Assembly: GCA_946885605.1 (NCBI GenBank)
Contig: CAMPGR010000062.1
Location: 1-20,435 of the forward strand
Length of the DNA stretch: 20,435 nucleotides
Reading direction: 5' to 3'
From: an uncultured Pseudomonadota bacterium
GTDB taxonomy: Bacteria; Pseudomonadota; Gammaproteobacteria; Burkholderiales; SG8-41
Shown: one piece after another, positions 6,280-13,125 of the stretch
Numbering within the stretch: position 1 is the stretch's first letter
Layout: each line of letters begins with the position of its first letter
Program-made: the position numbers and the translations under genes
Notes under the pieces: generated by a model
The model's database searches: none
What the model was told of the DNA's origin: nothing
Seen by the model: the letters and a program-made list of their open reading frames with translations, nothing else

Positions 6280-7203
6280 ATGCAATCCATACACATTGAA
6301 GTCGGCGGTTATCAGAAGCCCGCCTCGATACACAATCAGGCCGCGCGGCGGTTCGGCGAGGTACTGACACACAAGTTAGGCCCACGCGTTTCCTTCGAGC
6401 TCGTCGGCAACGTGCTCGACCTCGGCCGCAAGTCCGGCGATCTGCCGACGATGGTGGAACGGGGCGAGCTCTCCGCATGCTATATGTCCACCGTGCGCTT
6501 CACGGAAGCCGTTCCGGAGTTGAAGCTCCTCGAGTTGCCGTTCGTCATCAAGGACCGCGCGGCGCTCTTTCGGGCGCTCGACGGTGAAGTAGGTCGGATG
6601 CTGCGCCAGTGCATGCTCGAGCGCTCACCTTTCCGCGTGCTCGGCTTCTGGGACAACGGCTACCGGCACTTCACCAACCGCGTGCGTCCAATCCGCGATC
6701 CCGGGGACTGCCGGGGGTTGCGCATCCGGACGCAGATGAGCACGCTGCACGGCGAAGTGTTTCGCGCGCTGGGATTCGTGCCGGTCCCGGCGGACATCAA
6801 GGAATTCGTCGAGGGCATTGCGACGGAAAGATTCGAGGCGCAGGACAACCCGCTCACCAACATCTACAACTTCGGTGTCCATCAGCATCACCGCTACATT
6901 ACGCTGAGCAGTCACTTCTTCGGGGGCACGCTCTTCATCTGCAACGAGCAGCACTTTCGGAGCTGGCCGGAAGAGGTGCGCAGCGTCGTCGAAGAAGCAG
7001 CGGCGGAGGCAACTGCGTTACAGAGACGCCTTGCAGCAGCGGAGGATCTCAGGGTGCTGGAAAAGCTCGAAGGGGGGCAGAACGAAGTCGTCCATTTGAG
7101 CGCGATGGAACGGGCGCGGTTCGTCGAAGCCGTGCAACCCGTGATCGCCAGGCATCGCGGCGAAGCGGACCCGAAGCTCTTCGCCGCGCTTACCGGCGTT
7201 TAG
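6280..7203 (+). CDS. TRAP-type DctP-like solute-binding protein without signal peptide
   Basis: A 307-residue member of the DctP (TRAP transporter substrate-binding) family. Recognisable parts are LPFVIKDRAALFRALDGEVG, then DCRGLRIRTQMSTLHGEVFR with the arginine that normally salt-bridges the substrate carboxylate, then FVPVPADIKEFVEGIATERF and EAQDNPLTNIYN. Family members are exported to the periplasm and hand substrate to DctQM permeases. This one begins MQSIHIEVGGYQKP, directly in the first beta strand, with no hydrophobic leader, and there is no DctQ or DctM in the window. An upstream start is unlikely because a TAGAAT box sits 8 nt before the ATG. It may be a cytosolic ligand sensor or chaperone, or simply a decayed gene; the function is unknown. 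Confidence 0.82.
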   Translation: MQSIHIEVGGYQKPASIHNQAARRFGEVLTHKLGPRVSFELVGNVLDLGRKSGDLPTMVERGELSACYMSTVRFTEAVPELKLLELPFVIKDRAALFRALDGEVGRMLRQCMLERSPFRVLGFWDNGYRHFTNRVRPIRDPGDCRGLRIRTQMSTLHGEVFRALGFVPVPADIKEFVEGIATERFEAQDNPLTNIYNFGVHQHHRYITLSSHFFGGTLFICNEQHFRSWPEEVRSVVEEAAAEATALQRRLAAAEDLRVLEKLEGGQNEVVHLSAMERARFVEAVQPVIARHRGEADPKLFAALTGV

Positions 7204-7219
7204 AATGCCAACATAAGAA

Positions 7220-7441
7220 TCACGGCCGCGGAGTGCGTTCACGGGACGGACGCTCGCGCGATGCGGCGCCCGCGCGATCATCATGCTGCTGCGGCTGGGG
7301 ACGGCTCGCGACCGGGGCCTCCGGCTGCGATTCCCTCGATCCCCGCTCGTACCACATGGCGAGTGCTGCGAGCGCCAGGACCACCACCGCAATCGCCCAT
7401 TTCCAGCTCCGACTTCGACGCCGCAGCTTCATTTCGCTCAC
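7220..7441 (-). CDS. Small single-pass membrane protein, translationally coupled to FrnE
   Basis: A 73-residue hypothetical protein. A basic N-terminus (KLRRRSRSWKW) is followed by one hydrophobic segment of about 18 residues (AIAVVVLALAALAMWYE) and a charged Arg/Pro/Gln-rich tail, so it is probably inserted with the N-terminus inside and the tail in the periplasm. The GTG start at 7441 overlaps the TGA of the FrnE gene by 4 bases (GTGA); an ATG at 7432 is the alternative. The overlap favours a real, coupled gene, but the low-complexity tail and lack of any recognised family leave it uncertain. Confidence 0.45.
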   Translation of the reverse strand: MSEMKLRRRSRSWKWAIAVVVLALAALAMWYERGSRESQPEAPVASRPQPQQHDDRAGAASRERPSRERTPRP

Positions 7442-8091
7442 GAGGGACGGGAAACATCCTTTTCGGCCTGCACCATCGCATCGAGCAACGTGTCCGGCTC
7501 CTGCGCGCCCGACACGCCTATTCTTCGATTGAAGATGAAAAACGGCACGCCGCCTATGCCGGCGTTCCGCGCTTCGATGTCGGCGCGCGCGATGAGGTCG
7601 CGGTCGGCATCGCTCGCGAGATACGCTGCGAGGGCCTCGCGCTCGAACCCGGCGCGCGCGCCGATATCGGCGAGCACCGCGGGATCGGCGAGGTTCGCGC
7701 CCTCGATGAAATAGGCGCGAAATAGCTCTTCGGCCATTTCGTCCTGGCGGCCCCGCTGATCGGCATAGTGCATGACCCGATGCGCATTGACGGTGTTGGG
7801 CTGGACCGCGATGCGGTCGAACGCGAACGGAATGCCGACGCTCGCGCCGGCCGCGGCGACGTTCGCGTAACTCCGGTTGGGATTGCCGAACTTGCGCCGC
7901 AAGTACTCACTGCGCGCAATACCCTCTTCGGGGAGCCCGGGGTTCAGCTGAAACGGAAGCCAGCGCACGGCCGGCGTGGCGGCATCGGGGAAGCGCTCGC
8001 GGTAGCGCTCGAGTGCGGTTGCGAGGCGGCGCTTACCGATGTAGCACCAGGGTCAGACCACGTCGGAAACGATATCGATCTTGAGGCTCAT
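7438..8091 (-). CDS. FrnE-like DsbA-family oxidoreductase with in-frame TGA at the active-site Cys (candidate selenoprotein)
   Basis: 217 codons of a FrnE-like protein, a cytosolic DsbA-family thioredoxin-fold enzyme with a helical insert. The ATG at 8091 has GGAG 7 nt upstream. Translation runs MSLKIDIVSDVV, then TGA as codon 13, then PWCYIGKRRLATALERYRE and on without any other stop or frameshift to 7438. Family members have CPWC at this place, so the TGA sits exactly on the catalytic N-terminal cysteine. Cys16 is kept and is the only cysteine in the whole product. The cis-proline loop IGGVPFFIFNRR near residue 185 is intact. The best reading is a selenocysteine UPWC motif; TGC-to-TGA nonsense mutation or a sequence error is the alternative. 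Starting inside the gene (GTG 7968) would remove the first strand and active site. The decayed acyl-CoA ligase lies 88 nt upstream, and a small membrane protein overlaps the end. Confidence 0.8.
8028..8048 (-). promoter_or_regulatory. Stem-loop just downstream of the FrnE TGA (possible SECIS-like element)
   Basis: In the mRNA, bases +5 to +25 after the UGA can fold as GGUGC + UAC, loop AUCG, GUA + bulged A + GCGCC: five lower pairs (one G-U), three upper pairs. The loop begins 13 nt after the UGA. It is placed as a bacterial SECIS would be, but the loop does not start with G and is slightly close to the UGA. These bases also encode conserved residues, so the fold may be coincidence. Confidence 0.25.
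8053..8055 (-). other. In-frame TGA at the CxxC position (candidate Sec codon)
   Basis: Codon 13 of the FrnE-like frame. Flanks are GACGTGGTC before and CCCTGGTGC after, giving VV-TGA-PWC where the family has VVCPWC. Cysteine codon TGC differs by one base. Confidence 0.6.
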
Positions 8092-8179
8092 CGCTTGACT
8101 CCGGAAAAAAGGTCATGCGGGTGCGGCACTTACATGATAGCAGCAATAGGGGGGCGCTCATATTGCGCAGTTCGTGCTG

Positions 8180-8996
8180 CTACGTGCCGGTGGGCCAGTC
8201 CCGGTAGCGCTCGCGCAGCACGGACTTGAGCACCTTGCCGGTGGAAGTCCGCGGCATCTCGGACACGAAGACAAAACCGTCGGGCAGCCAGTATCGCGCG
8301 AAGCGCGGCGCCAGGTGCTCCCGTAGCTCCGCCTCGTTTGCAGCGACGCCTGCTTTCGTGACAATCACCGCGAGCGGGCGTTCATCGTGATGCCGTCCCA
8401 CGCCGCGATGCCCGCCGCGCCCATCGCGCGAACTTCGAAAAATGGCAGCGGAAGCCCCTGTTTCGCGCGGATCGCATACTGTTCGTCAGGCGCAAGCGTC
8501 TCCAGTTCACGCTTGAGGCAGTTCACCGTGCCGACAGGCGAGGTCTCCGTCATGCCCCATCCATGCACGACGCGCAGGCCGAGCCGGTCGTAGCCACGAA
8601 TCATTGCTTCCGACGCCGCCGCGCCGCCCACAACCATGCGCATGCCGCGCGCAAGCCGCCACCGCTCGGGCGCCGCCTCGAGCGACTGGAGGATATTCAT
8701 CCATATCGTCGGCACGCCGGCCGTGAGGGTGACCTGCTCCGGCTGGTAGAGATCGAGCAGGCTCTCCGCGTCCAGATGCGGGCCGGGAAGAACCAGTTTC
8801 GAGCCCATCATCACTGCCGTGTACGGAATGCCCCACGCATTGACATGGAACATCGGCACGACGGGGCACACACATCCGCATGTGCGACACCCAGGTAGTC
8901 CACCGTCGCGGTCGCAAGTGAATGCAAGACGATCGAGCGATGCGAATAGACGACTCCCTTCGGCCGCCCGGTCGTCCCCGATGAATAGCACAACGT
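8180..8996 (-). pseudogene. Acyl-CoA ligase (AMP-dependent synthetase) remnant
   Basis: Three pieces of one AMP-binding fatty-acyl-CoA ligase in three frames. Piece one starts at the phosphate loop, [20 protein letters not shown], immediately after the acyl-CoA dehydrogenase stop, so roughly the first 180 residues usual for the family are missing. A frame change at the (CA)4 tract 8867-8874 leads to piece two, [20 protein letters not shown] through GWGMTETSPVGT to FFEVRAMGAAGIAAWDG. At about 8390-8400 the sequence jumps to piece three, HHDERPLAVIVTK to STGKVLKSVLRERYRDW, skipping the region that holds the GWFRTGD and hinge motifs in relatives (about 85-90 residues by comparison). With three lesions it cannot make an active enzyme. 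It is the downstream end of the leftward catabolic cluster. Confidence 0.85.
8867..8874. repeat. (CA)4 dinucleotide tract at a frameshift
   Basis: On the minus strand this reads TGTGTGTG inside the ligase remnant. Removing one 2-base unit gives GATGTGTGCCCCGTCGTG, i.e. DVCPVV joined in frame to PMFHVNAW. That is the expected outcome of slippage having added one unit. Confidence 0.6.
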
Positions 8997-10670
8997 CTAG
9001 AGCGGCTCGTCGCGCGCGAGCATGCGCGCCTCGTCCGGATCGATGCGGGCGAGCATGTTCGCGCCGTGCAACGCGTAGCGTTTTGCGGCGGCGAGCGCAT
9101 GGCGGCTCTGCTCGTGATCCAGGGACCACTGTGCATGCCGTGCGAGCAGCGCCAGCGAGAGCGATCGCCCCAGCGTGAGCGCGACGCGCCGGGCGCCCGC
9201 TTCGAGCAGTGCCGGTTCTTTGCCACCGCGCTCGAGCACGTCCTGCACCTGCTCCACCGTCTGCTCCAGCCGCGCCGACATTCTGACGAGATCCGGTTCG
9301 CGCAAGCCCTGCAGCAGAAAACCGAGCTCGCGCCGCAGTGCCTGGAGCGCACCGGACTGCTGCGCCACACGCACCACGTCGAGCGACAGCACGTTCGTCG
9401 TCCCCTCCCAGATGGGCAGCACCTGCGCATCACGCAGCAGCAACGGGATGCCGGTATCCTCGACGTAGCCCGCGCCGCCGAACGCTTCCACGGCTTCGGA
9501 GAGGACCGCCACCGCCTGCTTCCCGGTCGTCAGCTTGCCGGTGGGCGTGAGCAGACGCAGCAACTCGGCCTGCGTTGCACTTGCACGTCCTGCTTCCACG
9601 CGGCCCAGCAGTTCCACGACGAAGAAGGCGAGATGCAGCGCCCCGGCGAACTCCGCCTGGAGCGCAGCGAGCGTATCGAGGTGCAGCGGCTTATCCGCAA
9701 GCGGCGCGCCGAAGGCGAAGCGCTTCCGCGCATAATCGCGCGCGAGCGCGATGCCGCGCCGCATGAGCGCGACCGCGCTGACGCTGTTCCAGATGCGCGT
9801 CAAGTTGAGGACGGGCGTGATGTTCCTCACGCCGTCCGTCGTCCCGTATACGAGCTGCGCCACCGTGCCTTGGAGCGTCAGCTCGGCAGTCGGGACCTTG
9901 CGTGTTCCAAGCTTGTCCTTGAGGCGGTTTACGGTAATGCCGTTCGATTCTCCGCGCGCATTCCGTGTTTCAACATAGAAAAGCGCCAGCCCTTTGCCGC
10001 CGGGCGGGTTGCCTTCCGGCCGTGCAAGGGTCAAGGCCATCTGCGAACCGATCGCCGAGGTGAACCACTTGCGGCCATAGAGCCGCCACTCCCCCTCTTC
10101 CTCGCAGGCAATGGTTTCGGTCAACCCCACGTCGGACCCGCCGGCCGTCTCGGTCATCCACTGGCCGCTCGTCCAGAATTCCCCGGGGTCGCGCGAAAGG
10201 AGATGCGGGAGCGCGCGACCGGCGAGGGCACGGTTTCCGGCGGAGGCAAGGAGGCACGCCGCGCCATCGGTCATCGCGAGCGGGCAGGCGTACATGTCCG
10301 TGGACGGCGCAAAGAGATAGACGAGCGCGAACTGCTGCACCCGCGAGTACGTGCCGTGCTTCCTTTCGTGGGCAACGGCGACCAGCCCGTGCTCGGCGGC
10401 GATGCGCTGGGCCGTCTGCCAGAGCGGCGAAACCTCGATCCGGTCGATGCGATTTCCCCACGCGTCCCACTGCGTGAGCACGGGCTCATGTACGCGATCG
10501 GCAAGCTGCATGCGGTAGAGCTCGCCGCCTGCCAGCTCGCCCATCTCGATGAGACCCGGCTCAATATCCGCGAGCACCTCCGGCGGGAGCGCGTGTGCGA
10601 GGTAGGAACGCAGCGCGCCGTCGTCGAGGTACTGGTTGCCGAGCTGCGGCGGCTGCTGGACAAAGGGCAT
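8997..10670 (-). CDS. AidB-like acyl-CoA dehydrogenase
   Basis: About 557 residues, the length of the AidB branch of flavin-dependent acyl-CoA dehydrogenases. Visible features are the N-terminal AidB-type segment with QPPQLGNQYLDDGALRSYL, the FAD-binding loop WMTETAGGSDVGLTET, the WFTSA segment, EAFGGAGYVEDTGIPLLLRD and PIWEGTTNVLSLDVVR near the dehydrogenase C-terminus, followed by a helical tail. E. coli AidB binds DNA and has only weak isovaleryl-CoA dehydrogenase activity, so catalysis is plausible but not certain here. ATG 10670 was taken; a TTG two codons earlier (10676) is possible, and no Shine-Dalgarno site is seen. An AT-rich patch (TTAATATT) lies just before the start. The stop codon touches the ligase remnant, so the deletion that removed the ligase 5' part may have ended here. 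It sits downstream of MmgE/PrpD. Confidence 0.85.
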   Translation of the reverse strand: MPFVQQPPQLGNQYLDDGALRSYLAHALPPEVLADIEPGLIEMGELAGGELYRMQLADRVHEPVLTQWDAWGNRIDRIEVSPLWQTAQRIAAEHGLVAVAHERKHGTYSRVQQFALVYLFAPSTDMYACPLAMTDGAACLLASAGNRALAGRALPHLLSRDPGEFWTSGQWMTETAGGSDVGLTETIACEEEGEWRLYGRKWFTSAIGSQMALTLARPEGNPPGGKGLALFYVETRNARGESNGITVNRLKDKLGTRKVPTAELTLQGTVAQLVYGTTDGVRNITPVLNLTRIWNSVSAVALMRRGIALARDYARKRFAFGAPLADKPLHLDTLAALQAEFAGALHLAFFVVELLGRVEAGRASATQAELLRLLTPTGKLTTGKQAVAVLSEAVEAFGGAGYVEDTGIPLLLRDAQVLPIWEGTTNVLSLDVVRVAQQSGALQALRRELGFLLQGLREPDLVRMSARLEQTVEQVQDVLERGGKEPALLEAGARRVALTLGRSLSLALLARHAQWSLDHEQSRHALAAAKRYALHGANMLARIDPDEARMLARDEPL

Positions 10671-10744
10671 GCGCAATATTAACCGCGGCGCAGGCTGAAG
10701 TCAGCCGCGCTTCCTGCCGCTCGGTTGGGGCGCGCGCGTAGTCT

Positions 10745-12118
10745 CTAACCGCGCAGCGGCGTCAGATCGACGGGGCCCTCGAAGAACTTCGGCACCGCTT
10801 CGAGAAAACCTTCCGCGCGCGCCCGCGGCCACCCGCCGAACGCGCAGTTGCCGAGAAACTTGTTCTCGATATCCTTGCGCGAGAGCGGCTCGTGTGCGCC
10901 CCCGCGGATATGCGGCTGGCGTTCCTCCACGACGCTTCCGTCCTTGAGCGTCATGCGCACGTGACCGGTGAACGCCTTGGGATACGGGTCGTTTGGATTC
11001 ACGACATAGCGCACCCTGGAGGCGAGCGCGAGGATGCGCTCGTCGCGCACCGTTTCGCCGGTGAACGCGGAGAGCCCGGCGGCGCCGGTCACGAACGCAA
11101 CGGCGATGTTGAACGGCGCGCTGAACTTGGCGACGTACTCGTTCGGCGGCCGGTGCTTGGAGGACAGCGGCTCCCACAGCCGGTGCACATAGCCCTCGGC
11201 GGTCTCGCAGAGCACGTCCACCACGTCCTCCGCGCGAATCCCTTTTTGCGCGAGCCTGAGCGCGCAATCGATGTAGGGCTGATTCATGGTTCCCGTGGCA
11301 TAGGGCTTGAAGGTGATCGCTTCCATCACCCACCTCTCGCCGAAGCGTTCCGCCAGCACCGCGTAGTCGCCTTCAGAGGACCGTGCGAAGCCGTGAAAGA
11401 GCCCGTGCGTACCTTCGAGCACCGTGCGCGGCCCTAGAAAGCCGCTCGCGCCAAAGCGTGCGGCCTGCAATCCTGCCTGGGCGGCCCACCCTGTGTGCAG
11501 GCGCTTGGTCCACGCACCTTCCGCCAGGTACTCGATGATCCCGCTCGCAAAGCTTCCGGCGTTGCCGAACGCATCGACCATCTGCTTGCGGTCGAGGCCC
11601 AGTGTCGCGCCGACGGCCAGCGTCGTTCCCATCGTGCCGAGAACGCTCGTGGGATGGAAGCCGGCTTTGTGGATCGCTTTGGGCCGCACCATCGAGAGCC
11701 GGCACGTCGCCTCGATGCCGGCTGCAATCCCGACGAGCGCCGCCCGCCCGTCGCGCCCGAATGCCTCGCACGCCGCCAGCACGCCGGGAATCACCGTGGC
11801 GCTGCTGTGAACGGGGCCGCCCTCGAAAGTATCGTCGAAGTCCTCGCCGTGCGTGGCGGTGCCGTTGATGAGCGCCGCGGTTTCGGGGCGAAACGTCGCC
11901 GCGTGCCCGAACGCCGTGCACGGCCCGCCCGCATCAACCGCGCCCAGCACGGCGCGCATGTAGTCGGTGTTGCGGGCGGCGATGCAAAGCCCCATTACAT
12001 CGATGAAGAGCTGCTCGATGCGTTCCCGCACAGCGGCCGGAATATCGTCCGGCCGGAGCGCGAGGATTTTTTCCGCGAGTACTTCCGAAGCCGACAGCGC
12101 CGGCTGAGGGACGTTCAT
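10745..12118 (-). CDS. MmgE/PrpD family protein (2-methylcitrate dehydratase-like)
   Basis: A 457-residue MmgE/PrpD protein, close to the usual length. The family dehydrates methylcitrate or isomerises/decarboxylates related tricarboxylates (cis-aconitate decarboxylase belongs here). Conserved pieces are NGTATHGEDFDDTFEGGPVH near residue 90, HKAGFHPTSVLGTMG, a KRLHTGWAAQAGLQAA segment, and ITFKPYATGTMNQPYIDCAL. The N-terminal helical part and the C-terminal lid domain are both present. The gene starts 12 nt after the TctC stop, so it belongs to the transporter operon. Because prpB and prpC are absent, the substrate is probably a different carboxylate delivered by the Tct system; in Burkholderiales such paralogs next to Bug proteins are common. 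Soluble and cytosolic. Confidence 0.9.
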   Translation of the reverse strand: MNVPQPALSASEVLAEKILALRPDDIPAAVRERIEQLFIDVMGLCIAARNTDYMRAVLGAVDAGGPCTAFGHAATFRPETAALINGTATHGEDFDDTFEGGPVHSSATVIPGVLAACEAFGRDGRAALVGIAAGIEATCRLSMVRPKAIHKAGFHPTSVLGTMGTTLAVGATLGLDRKQMVDAFGNAGSFASGIIEYLAEGAWTKRLHTGWAAQAGLQAARFGASGFLGPRTVLEGTHGLFHGFARSSEGDYAVLAERFGERWVMEAITFKPYATGTMNQPYIDCALRLAQKGIRAEDVVDVLCETAEGYVHRLWEPLSSKHRPPNEYVAKFSAPFNIAVAFVTGAAGLSAFTGETVRDERILALASRVRYVVNPNDPYPKAFTGHVRMTLKDGSVVEERQPHIRGGAHEPLSRKDIENKFLGNCAFGGWPRARAEGFLEAVPKFFEGPVDLTPLRG

Positions 12119-12130
12119 GCGAGCGTCACT

Positions 12131-13102
12131 TCAGTTGACCAGCTTGACGCCGCCATCCTTGAGGATCTCGCGAACCTGCACCTTGTAGTTCTCGCTGAAC
12201 TTCTGCAGATCGGCGCCGATCAGGAAGCCGTCCTCGAGGAGGTCTTTCTTGAGGTACTCTTGCCACTCGGAGGTCTTCACCATCTTGCCGAGCACCTGCT
12301 CCCAGAACGCCTTCACGTTGGCCGGCATCTTCGGTGGCCCCACCACGCCGCGCGGCTGGGGCACTTCCGGAACATCGATGCCTTGCTCTTTCAGGGTCGA
12401 CACATCGGGGAAGGCAGGCAGGCGTTTTTCCATCAGGGTCGCAATCACCCGAATCTTGCCCGCGCGTATCTGCTCGAGCGCTTCCGCGGGCTCCATGATG
12501 TAAACGTCGGTGTGCCCGCCGAGCAGCGCCGCGACGCGCTCGCCGCCGCTCGGGAACGAGATGAACTGCCACTGCGCACCCGTGGCTTTCTGTATCACGA
12601 GCCGCGTCGTGTTGTCGCGCCCGCTGATCGATCCGCCGCCCTGCTTGTACTTGCCGGGCTCTTTCTTCGCCGCTTCGACGAAATCCTTTGCGCTCTTGAA
12701 CGGCGAGTCGGCGCGCACCGTGAGCACCGAGGGCTCGAGGATCAGCCGAGCGAGCGGAGTGAGCTCGGACATCGTCACTTTCGCTTCCTTCCGGATCATC
12801 GGGTTCACGTACCAAACGCTTGTGAAGAACGCGATCATGTGGTCCTCGCCCGCCTTCTCACCGAGGTACGACATGGCGACGAGGCCGCCACCGCCCGGCC
12901 GGTTGACGATCTGGATGCGTTGCGGAACGAGCTTGTTTTTCTCCAGCACGCTCGCGACGCCCCGCGCAAAAAGGTCCGAGCCGGCGCCGGGGCCCGTATG
13001 CACGAGGAAATCGATCGGCCGGCTCGGCGTAAAGCCCTGCGCCTGTGCGGCGGGCACACCCGCGGCCATCAATGATGCCAGCAGCAACAATCGGGATTTC
13101 AT
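12131..13102 (-). CDS. Bug/TctC-family periplasmic binding protein (first copy)
   Basis: A 323-residue Bug protein, the substrate-binding component of tripartite tricarboxylate transporters. A signal peptide MKSRLLLLASLMAAGVPAAQA should be cut after residue 21. The mature protein opens with PSRPIDFLVHTGPGAGSDLF and contains VNRPGGGGLVAMSYL, both hallmark loops, and GGHTDVYIMEPAEALEQIRAG. A strong GGAGGAG lies just before the ATG. It is located directly after TctA and before MmgE/PrpD, so it is the cognate binding protein of this operon. Bug proteins bind carboxylates, amino acids, nicotinate and other small organic acids; the ligand here is unknown. A second copy lies at 18200. Confidence 0.93.
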   Translation of the reverse strand: MKSRLLLLASLMAAGVPAAQAQGFTPSRPIDFLVHTGPGAGSDLFARGVASVLEKNKLVPQRIQIVNRPGGGGLVAMSYLGEKAGEDHMIAFFTSVWYVNPMIRKEAKVTMSELTPLARLILEPSVLTVRADSPFKSAKDFVEAAKKEPGKYKQGGGSISGRDNTTRLVIQKATGAQWQFISFPSGGERVAALLGGHTDVYIMEPAEALEQIRAGKIRVIATLMEKRLPAFPDVSTLKEQGIDVPEVPQPRGVVGPPKMPANVKAFWEQVLGKMVKTSEWQEYLKKDLLEDGFLIGADLQKFSENYKVQVREILKDGGVKLVN

Positions 13103-13125
13103 TGCACTCCTCCTCTATTGGTAAA

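Noticed and set aside
9066..10682. 538-codon plus-strand open frame antisense to the acyl-CoA dehydrogenase
   Set aside because: Arg/His/Gln-rich shadow with no recognisable domain; the minus-strand gene has all the family motifs.
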